DNA of 10,842 bases. Origin: an uncultured Parabacteroides sp. GTDB lineage: Bacteria; Bacteroidota; Bacteroidia; Bacteroidales; Tannerellaceae. The stretch lies in the NCBI GenBank assembly GCA_910577325.1, contig CAJTMR010000047.1, positions 1 through 10,842 of the forward strand, in the 5' to 3' direction. Numbering within the stretch: the stretch's first letter is position 1; each line of letters begins with the position of its first letter. Shown here piece by piece: positions 1 through 5,914 of this stretch. A model generated the notes under the pieces. That model worked only from the letters and a program-made list of their open reading frames with translations. It searched no databases and was not told the DNA's origin. A program made the position numbers and the translations under genes.

Positions 1-9
1 CTTCTTATT

Positions 10-117
10 TAGACTGGCTAATATTTATGCATAATTTTTCCCCTCAGGATTTCGGTATGATCCGGGATTAGGGCTCAGTAGAAAAATAGTGGGATCATCC
101 CGAAATGGGTCAGTCTA
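10..117. repeat. Imperfect inverted repeat in intergenic region
   Basis: Bases 49-63 and 92-106 are complementary over 15 positions with one mismatch (56/99). An outer pair of arms, 10-18 and 109-117, adds about nine pairs including a G-T wobble. The two arm pairs are separated by 30 unpaired bases on the left and only 2 on the right. The repeat lies past the 3' end of mntP (minus strand). No T-tract follows the hairpin on the minus strand, so it is not a clear terminator for mntP. It could be a degenerate MITE, a structured RNA or the end of a feature to the left of the window. No gene is seen in 1-188. Confidence 0.45.
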
Positions 118-188
118 TAAGCTTGAGGGATTCGTTTTTTTTAGTATAAATTTTAGCCTGCCAGAGCAGAATGCAGGAAAACGAGAAC

Positions 189-755
189 CTATCCGTTGAA
201 ATAAAGATGTTCGATCAGAATCTTGGTTCCGATGCCGATCAAGATCAAACCGCCGATCAACTCCAGTTTAAGGTCGATCTTGCGGCCGAAATTGTTTCCA
301 AAGTAAACGCCGAAAGCCGAAAGCAGGAATGTGATGATCCCTATCATCGAAGCTTCCAACGCAATGGTTGATTCTATGCAGGCCAGCGATATACCGACTG
401 CCAACGCATCGATGCTTGTCGCAATACCCAGTCCACATAACGTTTTGTTGCACAACGGATTCGTCTTACCATCCTCTTCTTGTTCTTGTGTGCCCTCGTA
501 TATCATTTTACTTCCGAGGTAAAACAACAGCAGGAAAGCGATCCAGTGGTCGAACGCAGTGATGTATTTATTGAAACTCATTCCTGCCAGATACCCCGTT
601 ATCGTCATCCCCGCTTGGAACATACCCATCACGCAGCCGATTTTCAACATGTGGCGATGCCTGTAGTTTGGTATGAGAGCTCCGCTGGTAACGGAAACTG
701 CGAGACTGTCCATCGACAATCCCACAGCCAGCAACACTATTTCCGTGAAAGACAT
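189..755 (-). CDS. mntP: Manganese efflux pump MntP (DUF204 family)
   Basis: This 188-residue membrane protein is predicted to export Mn(II) across the inner membrane and so protect against manganese excess. The family signature is visible as two related halves, each with a conserved Asp in a membrane helix: SMDSLAVS (Asp16) and ATSIDALAVG (Asp116). About six hydrophobic segments are evident, with a charged, Glu-rich cytoplasmic-type loop near residues 88-98. The length is normal for MntP. The ATG at 753-755 gives a start that fits the family N-terminus. It is the last gene of a three-gene minus-strand operon, only 15 bases after the glycosyltransferase stop. There is no room for a yybP-ykoY manganese riboswitch directly upstream, so any metal control would have to act at the operon promoter or elsewhere. 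The family identity is secure; the manganese substrate is inferred from the family. Confidence 0.93.
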   Translation of the reverse strand: MSFTEIVLLAVGLSMDSLAVSVTSGALIPNYRHRHMLKIGCVMGMFQAGMTITGYLAGMSFNKYITAFDHWIAFLLLFYLGSKMIYEGTQEQEEDGKTNPLCNKTLCGLGIATSIDALAVGISLACIESTIALEASMIGIITFLLSAFGVYFGNNFGRKIDLKLELIGGLILIGIGTKILIEHLYFNG

Positions 756-770
756 ATTATATTACAATAT

Positions 771-1724
771 TCATAATTCCGTTTCGATTTTATATTTGTT
801 TCGGTTAGGTGAATCTCTTGAGATTAATTCTCCGATGAATCCTGCGAGGAACATCTGCGTTCCGAGGATCATGGCTGTCAGCGAAACATAGAAGTAAGGC
901 GAATTGGTGACCAGCGGTCGCAGATCTCCCGTGCAGATGGAAATCAGTTTCGCGCTCAGCACGATGACCAGTGCGATGAAACCGACGAAAAACATAACGC
1001 TTCCCCATAATCCGAAAAAATGCATCGGCTTCTTGCCGAATTTGGAGGTGAACCAAAGGGTAATCAGATCCAGATAGCCGTTCACGAAACGGTTCAGCCC
1101 GAACTTGGTGGTTCCGTACTTGCGTGCCTGATGTTGCACCACCTTTTCTCCGATCTTGCCAAATCCCGCGATCTTGGCAAGGTAAGGAATGTAACGGTGC
1201 ATATCGTTGTAGATTTCGATATTTTTGATAACGATGTTCTTGTAGGCTTTCAGCCCGCAGTTGAAGTCATGCAGGTTCGTAATGCCGGAGAATTTACGTG
1301 CCGTAGCGTTGAACAACTTTGTCGGGATGGTTTTCGACAACGGGTCGTAACGCTTTTTCTTCCAACCGGACACCACGTCATAACCATCTTCGGTGATCAT
1401 CCTGTACAGTTCGGGAATCTCGTCGGGACTGTCTTGCAGATCGGCGTCCATCGTGATGACCACGTTTCCCTTGGCCCGCTGGAAACCACAGTTCAGGCCG
1501 GGGGATTTGCCGTAATTGCGACGGAATTTGACCGCGTGTACCACTTCCGGGTTCTTGTTTTTAAGTGCTTCGATCACCTCCCAGGAGTTGTCTGTACTCC
1601 CATCATTGATGAAAATTACTTCGTAACTGAAATTATGTTCTTTCATCACCCGCTCTATCCACGCAAACAATTCTGGTAGAGATTCGGCTTCATTGTACAG
1701 TGGTATGACTATTGATATGTCCAT
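771..1724 (-). CDS. Polyprenyl-phosphate glycosyltransferase, GT2 (ArnC/GtrB/DPM1-like)
   Basis: This 317-residue enzyme probably transfers a sugar from a nucleotide-sugar to a polyprenyl (undecaprenyl) phosphate at the cytoplasmic face of the membrane, supplying a lipid-linked sugar for envelope glycan or lipid modification. The N-terminal GT-A domain shows the start SIVIPLYNE (residues 4-12), the nucleotide-binding NDGSTD (40-45) and the metal-binding DADLQD (93-98). The RKYGTTKFG segment (201-209) is typical of the dolichol-phosphate-mannose-synthase-like subfamily. Two C-terminal membrane helices lie at about 235-262 and 276-300, as in ArnC and GtrB. It is the middle gene of the operon, 30 bases after the DUF4199 gene and 15 bases before mntP. 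The specific sugar and final acceptor cannot be read from the sequence. Confidence 0.9.
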   Translation of the reverse strand: MDISIVIPLYNEAESLPELFAWIERVMKEHNFSYEVIFINDGSTDNSWEVIEALKNKNPEVVHAVKFRRNYGKSPGLNCGFQRAKGNVVITMDADLQDSPDEIPELYRMITEDGYDVVSGWKKKRYDPLSKTIPTKLFNATARKFSGITNLHDFNCGLKAYKNIVIKNIEIYNDMHRYIPYLAKIAGFGKIGEKVVQHQARKYGTTKFGLNRFVNGYLDLITLWFTSKFGKKPMHFFGLWGSVMFFVGFIALVIVLSAKLISICTGDLRPLVTNSPYFYVSLTAMILGTQMFLAGFIGELISRDSPNRNKYKIETEL

Positions 1725-1754
1725 TATTTGTTTTTATTTTCTTCTTGTTTTTCT

Positions 1755-2276
1755 TTATGACACGGGGCTTACTTTCTGTTTGCGGCAAACCAGTGCTGCT
1801 ACCGGTATGGATAATAGGATTCCGTAAAATATATTATTGAAAATACCTTGGATAGCCATGTGGATAGGAGTGAGGTTGGTTCGGCTGATGGCCTCGATCA
1901 TTTCGCCGTTGCAATGAGCCTTCTTCAGGACTGCTATGGCCTGTTCCATCGTGTTGCTCAGGAAGTCGGGCGGGGCGATGAACTGGAAGAATATGAAATG
2001 CTCGACCGAAACGATCAAGGCCGCGAAGAAGTACAGCATGATGCCGAACCGCCACGCATGAAAAAAACTGATGTTTCCCCCTATGTCTTGCCGGTAACGC
2101 TTGGTCAGGTAGTAGGCGATGAAAGGGACGGCAAGGCTCAGGCCTTCATAAATAAAAATGAGCGAGGGGATGGAATATCCAAAAATGAGGAACAGATATT
2201 TTATTACCCAGTAGATCCCCATGGCCAGGCCGTAAGACATTGCGCACTTCAACAATAAACCTTTATTCTCTTCCAT
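1755..2276 (-). CDS. DUF4199 domain membrane protein
   Basis: The 173-residue protein has about four hydrophobic helices (approximately residues 9-33, 38-58, 73-97 and 139-164). A more polar segment between the third and fourth helices (about 100-135) contains the run FLSNTMEQAIAVLKK. This layout matches the DUF4199 family of Bacteroidetes, which has no established biochemical function. It is the first gene of the operon, with a clear promoter about 30 bases upstream. Being next to a polyprenyl-phosphate glycosyltransferase suggests a role in the same lipid-linked sugar process, perhaps as a membrane partner or flippase-like accessory, but this is only inference from position. The ATG at 2274-2276 is preferred because it lies just downstream of the predicted transcription start. 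Confidence 0.82.
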   Translation of the reverse strand: MEENKGLLLKCAMSYGLAMGIYWVIKYLFLIFGYSIPSLIFIYEGLSLAVPFIAYYLTKRYRQDIGGNISFFHAWRFGIMLYFFAALIVSVEHFIFFQFIAPPDFLSNTMEQAIAVLKKAHCNGEMIEAISRTNLTPIHMAIQGIFNNIFYGILLSIPVAALVCRKQKVSPVS

Positions 2277-2305
2277 GATAATGCTGTTTTTAATGTTCTC
2301 TTCAG

Positions 2306-2335
2306 CAAAATTAATCCTTTTGCGAGAATATACAA
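2306..2335 (-). promoter_or_regulatory. Bacteroidetes-type promoter of the DUF4199-GT2-mntP operon
   Basis: Read on the minus strand, TTG (2335-2333) is followed after 19 bases by TAATTTTG (2313-2306), matching the Bacteroidetes sigma-ABfr consensus (TTG, 19-21 bases, TAnnTTTG). Transcription would start near 2300, leaving a leader of about 25 bases before the ATG at 2276. Confidence 0.75.
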
Positions 2336-2354
2336 TACCTGTAGTCGAAAATTA

Positions 2355-2406
2355 AAAATGGAAAATTGAAAAACAGTTCATCCCTGAATTTTCAATTTTC
2401 CATTTT
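2355..2406 (-). terminator. AT-rich perfect hairpin downstream of tRNA-Thr
   Basis: Bases 2355-2372 and 2389-2406 are perfect 18-base inverted repeats around a 16-base loop. The stem contains few G-C pairs. It starts five bases past the mature 3' end of tRNA-Thr on the minus strand and lies before the DUF4199 promoter, so it probably ends the SRP RNA/tRNA transcript. Its weak G-C content is not that of a textbook intrinsic terminator; it could instead be a dispersed AT-rich repeat. Confidence 0.55.
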
Positions 2407-2410
2407 CTTG

Positions 2411-2484
2411 AGCCTCTTGTCGGATTCGAACCAACGACCCCGAGATTACAAATCACGTGCTCTGGCCAACTGAGCTAAAGAGGC
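2411..2484 (-). tRNA. tRNA-Thr (anticodon UGU)
   Basis: The minus strand folds into a complete 74-base cloverleaf. The acceptor stem is GCCTCTT/AAGAGGC (2484-2478 with 2418-2412). The D stem is GCTC/GAGC, and the T arm is GTTGG-TTCGAAT-CCGAC. The anticodon loop TTTGTAA carries TGT at 2450-2448, reading ACA and related Thr codons. The discriminator base is U and CCA is not encoded, so it must be added after transcription. The anticodon stem CGTGA/TCTCG has one U-U mismatch at its third pair. The 5' end follows directly on the SRP RNA, so RNase P cleavage would also define the SRP RNA 3' region. Confidence 0.95.
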
Positions 2485-2485
2485 A

Positions 2486-2587
2486 GGTGGGTAAGCTTGC
2501 TACATCGCGCCGCTACAACCAAGTACCCTTGCTGCGGTCAAGCCCTGGGGGATTCCGAGGGAGCATGCCGTGTAGGACTTACCCGAG
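2486..2587 (-). ncRNA. ffs: Signal recognition particle RNA, small bacterial (4.5S) type
   Basis: This RNA would bind Ffh and FtsY for co-translational targeting of membrane proteins. On the minus strand GGGTAAG (2584+ region, 2584-2578 complement CTTACCC) closes with its partner at 2495-2489, and a second helix joins 2575-2571 (CTACA) with 2504-2500 (TGTAG). Between them lies an apical domain with CCCCCAGG, a short TTGA-containing loop and CGCAGCAAGGG (about 2557-2523). This resembles the conserved SRP domain IV, whose internal loop pairs an AGG-containing strand with an AGCA strand. The total length of about 100 bases fits the small SRP RNA. A good promoter sits just upstream, and tRNA-Thr follows within a few bases. 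I identify it by structure and motif, not by alignment; the exact ends are approximate. Confidence 0.8.
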
Positions 2588-2589
2588 TG

Positions 2590-2619
2590 CAAAAGTAGAT
2601 ATTATTTTTTACAATGCAA
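2590..2619 (-). promoter_or_regulatory. Promoter of the SRP RNA / tRNA-Thr transcript
   Basis: On the minus strand TTG (2619-2617) is followed after exactly 19 bases by TACTTTTG (2597-2590). This places the transcription start at about 2584-2587, which is where the closing helix of the SRP RNA begins. No other promoter lies between the SRP RNA and tRNA-Thr, so the two are probably co-transcribed. Confidence 0.8.
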
Positions 2620-2747
2620 GCGTTTTCTGCCGGTACGGGCGTTATTTGTTTGTAAGTGGTTGGAATCCTTTTGTTTTTATTGATGTTAAAAAATGTGTAG
2701 ATATATCTGGTGTTTTCTGTTTTTTGCCATAAGGAGTAGGGATAGGG

Positions 2748-2781
2748 AGCACGAGGACGCTTTGCCGGCCTGTGCTTTTTT
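2748..2781 (+). terminator. Intrinsic-terminator-like hairpin without an upstream gene
   Basis: AGCAC-G-AGG (2748-2756) pairs with CCT-GTGCT (2769-2776) with one bulged base, and six T residues (2776-2781) follow. The orientation suits a plus-strand transcript, yet no plus-strand gene is seen between the start of the window and this point. It lies upstream of the purF-like promoter. It may insulate that promoter, or end an unannotated small RNA from 2620-2747. I see no other feature in 2620-2747. Confidence 0.45.
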
Positions 2782-2795
2782 ATACAGAAGGGATA

Positions 2796-2825
2796 TTTCG
2801 GATTTCTAAAAATCTTGTACCTTTG
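2796..2825 (+). promoter_or_regulatory. Promoter of the purF-like gene
   Basis: TACCTTTG at 2818-2825 is a full -7 match. The -33 position carries TTT (2796-2798), a poor match to TTG, 19 bases upstream. Transcription would start near 2832, about 28 bases before the ATG at 2860. This rules out the in-frame TTG at 2815, which lies upstream of the transcription start. Confidence 0.65.
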
Positions 2826-2859
2826 CAGCCAAATTCAAAAATCAAAAACACTATTTACA

Positions 2860-4266
2860 ATGGGTGGTTTTTTCGGAACTATTTCTAAGTCGGCTTGTTC
2901 AACTGATTTATTCTACGGAACCGACTATAATTCTCATCTGGGAACCCGGCGCGGCGGTATGGCCACATACGATAAGGAGGCCGGTTTCACACGTTCGATT
3001 CACAATCTGGAAAATTCTTATTTTCGTACGAAGTTCGAGCCTGCTCTCGACAAGTTTGTGGGAAATGCCGGAATCGGTATCATCAGCGACACGGATGCAC
3101 AGCCGATCGTTATCAATTCCCATCTCGGCAAGTTTGCCATCGTGACGGTTGCCAAGATCAATAATATTGATGAATTGGAGCAAGACCTGTTGAAGGCGAA
3201 CATGCACTTTTCCGAATTGAGTTCGGGCAAGACGAACCAGACCGAACTGGTGGCGCTGCTGATCACGCAGGGAAAAGATTTTGTCGAAGGGATTGAAAAT
3301 GTCTACGCCCGTATCAAAGGTTCCTGTTCCATGTTGTTGCTCACGGAAGACGGCATCATCGTGGCCCGTGACAAGTGGGGGCGTACACCTATTATTATAG
3401 GTAAGAAAAATGGAGCCTATGCCGCTACGAGTGAATCGAGCAGTCTGCCCAATCTGGATTATGAAATAGACCGCTTTGTCGGGCCGGGCGAGATCCTTCG
3501 CATGCGCGCCGACAGTATCGAGCAGATGCGCCGGCCGAACGAAAAGATGCAGGTGTGTTCCTTCCTTTGGGTGTATTATGGGTTTCCTGTTTCCTGCTAT
3601 GAAGGCCGGAATGTTGAGGAAGTCCGTTTCCAAAGCGGCTACAAGATGGGGAAGAAGGACGAGAGCGAAGTGGATTGTGTCTGTGGTATTCCTGATTCGG
3701 GAGTCGGGATGGCTTTGGGTTATGCCGAGGGAAAAGGAGCGCCTTACCACCGGGCCATCGCTAAATATACGCCGACTTGGCCGCGCAGTTTCACTCCGGC
3801 CAACCAGGAAATGCGTTCACTTGTAGCCAAGATGAAGCTCATCCCCAACCGGGCCATGATGGAAGGCAAGCGTATCCTGTTTTGCGACGACTCGATTGTG
3901 CGTGGGACACAGCTTCGCGACAATGTGAAAATCTTGTACGATTACGGAGCGAAAGAGGTGCACATGCGTATCGCTTGCCCGCCTCTTATCTACGGCTGTC
4001 CGTTTATCGGCTTCACTTCGTCGAAGAGCGACCTTGAACTGATCACCCGCCGGATTATCAAGGAACTGGAAGGTGACGAGAACAAGAATCTGGACAAATA
4101 TGCGACGACTGATTCGCCGGAATATCAGAAGATGGTGCAGATCATCGCCGAACGTTTCGGACTGAGCTCGTTGAAGTTCAATACGCTGGAAACACTTGTC
4201 GAGGCGATCGGATTGCCGAAATGCAAAGTTTGTACGCATTGCTTCGACGGAAGCAGTTGTTTTTAA
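2860..4266 (+). CDS. PurF-family amidophosphoribosyltransferase homologue lacking the catalytic Cys
   Basis: The 468-residue product aligns by motif with glutamine PRPP amidotransferase, the first enzyme of purine synthesis. The N-terminal glutaminase-like domain has HLGTRRGGMA (26-35), corresponding to the PurF HxGxQHRG region. The phosphoribosyltransferase domain shows GIPDSGVGMALGYAE (276-290), RSFTPANQEMR (309-319) and the PRPP-binding loop ILFCDDSIVRGTQ (339-351). Cys233, Cys380, Cys458 and Cys461 occur where Bacillus-type PurF binds a [4Fe-4S] cluster. The oddity is the N-terminus: PurF needs Cys as first residue of the mature chain (MCG...), and here it reads MGGFFGT, so Gly replaces the nucleophile. 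Glutamine hydrolysis is therefore unlikely. The enzyme might use free ammonia, partner with another amidotransferase, or have a new role. A canonical PurF is presumably encoded elsewhere. Start chosen by promoter position and family N-terminus. Confidence 0.85.
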   Translation: MGGFFGTISKSACSTDLFYGTDYNSHLGTRRGGMATYDKEAGFTRSIHNLENSYFRTKFEPALDKFVGNAGIGIISDTDAQPIVINSHLGKFAIVTVAKINNIDELEQDLLKANMHFSELSSGKTNQTELVALLITQGKDFVEGIENVYARIKGSCSMLLLTEDGIIVARDKWGRTPIIIGKKNGAYAATSESSSLPNLDYEIDRFVGPGEILRMRADSIEQMRRPNEKMQVCSFLWVYYGFPVSCYEGRNVEEVRFQSGYKMGKKDESEVDCVCGIPDSGVGMALGYAEGKGAPYHRAIAKYTPTWPRSFTPANQEMRSLVAKMKLIPNRAMMEGKRILFCDDSIVRGTQLRDNVKILYDYGAKEVHMRIACPPLIYGCPFIGFTSSKSDLELITRRIIKELEGDENKNLDKYATTDSPEYQKMVQIIAERFGLSSLKFNTLETLVEAIGLPKCKVCTHCFDGSSCF

Positions 4267-4275
4267 ATAAAAAAT

Positions 4276-4307
4276 CCAGGCGTGGGGCCAAGGGTGGCCA
4301 CGCTTGG
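4276..4307. other. Stem-loop just after the purF-like stop
   Basis: CCAGGCGTGG (4276-4285) pairs with CCACGCTTGG (4298-4307) over ten positions including one G-T wobble. It lies nine bases past the stop codon. On the plus strand no T-tract follows, but an A-rich run precedes it, so by polarity it would work better as a terminator for minus-strand transcripts. It may instead be an mRNA 3' stabilising structure. Confidence 0.55.
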
Positions 4308-4534
4308 GTAAACTGGCGTTTGATTATTTCTGTATAGTTAAGAAGTCACTTCATTCTTTTGCATATCCGGTTTATACAATCGGGAGAAGCCTGAGGTCGC
4401 AATGGTGGGAGAAGGCGGTCTATATATGGGATATCTTTTTGCTGCTGTTCTTTGTGGCAGTCGCCTTGTTGGTGGCGGCCGGGCAGTTATACGTCCGGCA
4501 AGAGTGGTTGGATGCATTCTTTGATAGAAGATAA
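4304..4534 (+). CDS. Possible small single-pass membrane protein
   Basis: The frame is open from a TTG at 4304 for 76 codons and contains no internal ATG, so the start is uncertain and may lie later at a non-ATG codon. The last 45 codons look most protein-like: a WWEKAVYIWD stretch, a strongly hydrophobic helix (about residues 43-60, DIFLLLFFVAVALLVAAG) and a charged tail ending DAFFDRR. Codon choice in that stretch resembles neighbouring genes. A clear intrinsic terminator begins five bases after the stop, consistent with a transcript ending here. The absence of a convincing start codon and ribosome binding site is the main argument against it. I do not recognise a family. Confidence 0.35.
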   Translation: MGKLAFDYFCIVKKSLHSFAYPVYTIGRSLRSQWWEKAVYIWDIFLLLFFVAVALLVAAGQLYVRQEWLDAFFDRR

Positions 4535-4538
4535 AGTT

Positions 4539-4575
4539 AAAGGGAGTGGCCGAAAAAGTCATTCCCTTTGTTTTT
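4539..4575 (+). terminator. Rho-independent terminator
   Basis: AAAGGGAGTG (4539-4548) pairs with CATTCCCTTT (4560-4569) over ten positions including one G-T pair, followed by G and five T residues (4571-4575). It ends transcription from the purF-like gene before the pepT promoter. Confidence 0.8.
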
Positions 4576-4595
4576 GGGTTTTTGATAGCGAAATC

Positions 4596-4626
4596 TTGGT
4601 CATTCCCCATACTTTCTCTACCTTTA
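4596..4626 (+). promoter_or_regulatory. Promoter of pepT-gcvT
   Basis: TTG (4596-4598), then 20 bases, then TACCTTTA (4619-4626), one base off the TAnnTTTG consensus. Transcription would start near 4633, leaving about 35 bases before the pepT ATG. The sequence AAAGGATAGAG immediately before the ATG gives a modest Shine-Dalgarno match. Confidence 0.65.
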
Positions 4627-4667
4627 CGCAGTTAATCGAAAGACACAATCAAAAATAAAGGATAGAG

Positions 4668-5897
4668 ATGACAGTAACAGATAGATTTTTGAAGTACGTG
4701 ACGTTCGACACCGAGTCGAGCGAAACGACAGGTGTGACTCCCAGTACGCCGGGACAGCGCGTGTTTGCCGAAGCATTGGTAAAAGAGTTGGAAGAGATAG
4801 GATTGGAAGACATTACTCTCGATGACAAGAGCTACCTGATGGCTACCCTACCTGCCAATACGGACAAGGCGATTCCTGTTATCGGTTTTATCGCCCACTT
4901 AGATACCAGCCCCGATATGTCGGGCAAGGATGTACAGCCGCGTATTGTGGACTATCAAGGAGGCGACATTGTTTTATGTGCCGAAGAAAACGTGGTGCTC
5001 TCACCGGCTATGTTCCCTGAACTCAACGATTATAAAGGCCAGGATCTCATCGTGACCAACGGCAAGACCCTGTTAGGAGCGGACGATAAGGGTGGCGTGG
5101 CCGCTATCATCGCCGCTATGAAATATTTGAAGGATCACCCGGAAATCGAACACGGTAAGATCCGTATCGGATTTACGCCCGATGAAGAAATCGGGGCGGG
5201 AGCCGACTATTTCGATGTTGAAAAGTTCGGCGCGGAATGGGCTTACACGATCGACGGCGGACAGATCGGCGAGTTGGAATACGAGAACTTCAACGCTGCT
5301 GGCGCCAAAGTTCTTTTCAAAGGACTGAACGTGCATCCGGGATATGCCAAGGATAAAATGCTGAACGCATCGTTGCTTGCAGTGGAGTTCGCTTCTTGGC
5401 TGCCTGTCGCACAGCGTCCCGAACATACGACCGGCTATGAAGGCTTTTTCCACCTGACCGGCATGAGCGGAACGGTCGAGGAGGCTTCTCTTTCCTATAT
5501 CATACGCGACCATGTGCGTGCCGTTTTCGAACAGAAGAAAGAGCTGCTGCACGAACTGGTGAAGCGTATGAACGAGATGCATCCGGGCAGCACCATGCTC
5601 GAAATACGCGACCAGTATTACAATATGCGCGAAGTGGTCGAACCGAAGCGGTTCATCGTAGATTTGGCGTCCGATGCCATGAAGGCCGCTGGTGTCGTGC
5701 CTTTGGTAAAGCCGATCCGCGGAGGTACGGACGGCGCTCGCCTTTCTTTCATGGGACTGCCCTGCCCGAATATCTTCGCAGGCGGGTTGAATTTCCACGG
5801 ACGTTATGAGTTCCTTCCGGTCAAGTCACTGGAAAAGAGTATGGAGACGATCATTAAAATAGCCGAATTGTTAGTCAAAGGCAATTATAAATCATAA
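4668..5897 (+). CDS. pepT: Peptidase T (tripeptide aminopeptidase, M20B)
   Basis: This 409-residue cytoplasmic zinc enzyme removes the N-terminal residue of tripeptides, the last stage of peptide breakdown. The dinuclear metal site of M20 peptidases is complete: His77 and Asp79 in AHLDTSPD, Asp140 in LLGADDKGGVAA, the Glu173-Glu174 pair in TPDEEIGAGAD (catalytic base and metal ligand), Asp196 in YTIDGG, and His377 in LNFHGRYEF. The intervening dimerization (lid) domain is present at about residues 208-320, and RGGTDGARLS (351-360) is a PepT hallmark. The length is that of the E. coli enzyme. It has its own promoter and is followed after 17 bases by gcvT, so the two probably share a transcript. 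Both feed amino acid catabolism, PepT releasing amino acids and GcvT acting on glycine. Confidence 0.96.
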   Translation: MTVTDRFLKYVTFDTESSETTGVTPSTPGQRVFAEALVKELEEIGLEDITLDDKSYLMATLPANTDKAIPVIGFIAHLDTSPDMSGKDVQPRIVDYQGGDIVLCAEENVVLSPAMFPELNDYKGQDLIVTNGKTLLGADDKGGVAAIIAAMKYLKDHPEIEHGKIRIGFTPDEEIGAGADYFDVEKFGAEWAYTIDGGQIGELEYENFNAAGAKVLFKGLNVHPGYAKDKMLNASLLAVEFASWLPVAQRPEHTTGYEGFFHLTGMSGTVEEASLSYIIRDHVRAVFEQKKELLHELVKRMNEMHPGSTMLEIRDQYYNMREVVEPKRFIVDLASDAMKAAGVVPLVKPIRGGTDGARLSFMGLPCPNIFAGGLNFHGRYEFLPVKSLEKSMETIIKIAELLVKGNYKS

Positions 5898-5914
5898 ATC
5901 ACAAATCATAAATC
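5889..5914 (+). repeat. Short tandem AAATCAyA repeats between pepT and gcvT
   Basis: The pepT end and the 17-base gap before gcvT consist of near-identical 7-8 base units (AAATCATA, AATCACA, AATCATA, AATCATG), the last supplying the gcvT start codon. Such A+T-rich, Shine-Dalgarno-free spacers are usual in Bacteroidales; the low structure may aid ribosome loading. Confidence 0.6.

Noticed and set aside
1020..1679. 219-codon plus-strand frame opposite the glycosyltransferase
   Set aside because: Shadow frame of a well-supported GT2 gene; no recognisable motifs or start signals.
2457..2732. 91-codon plus-strand frame over the tRNA and SRP RNA region
   Set aside because: It overlaps the tRNA-Thr and SRP RNA, and its translation shows no protein-like composition.
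2815..2859. TTG start giving the purF-like protein 15 extra residues
   Set aside because: The TTG overlaps the -7 promoter box (2818-2825), so it would be upstream of the transcription start; the ATG at 2860 also matches the family N-terminus.
2908..3750. Long open frame of 280 codons on the minus strand opposite the purF-like gene
   Set aside because: It mirrors codon use of the plus-strand gene, whose motifs are unmistakable; no promoter or family resemblance on the minus strand.
4267..4667. Purine or other riboswitch between the purF-like gene and pepT
   Set aside because: No known aptamer pattern is visible; the region is accounted for by a stem-loop, a small frame, a terminator and a promoter.
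5073..5798. 241-codon minus-strand frame inside pepT
   Set aside because: Shadow of pepT, which has a complete set of catalytic residues.
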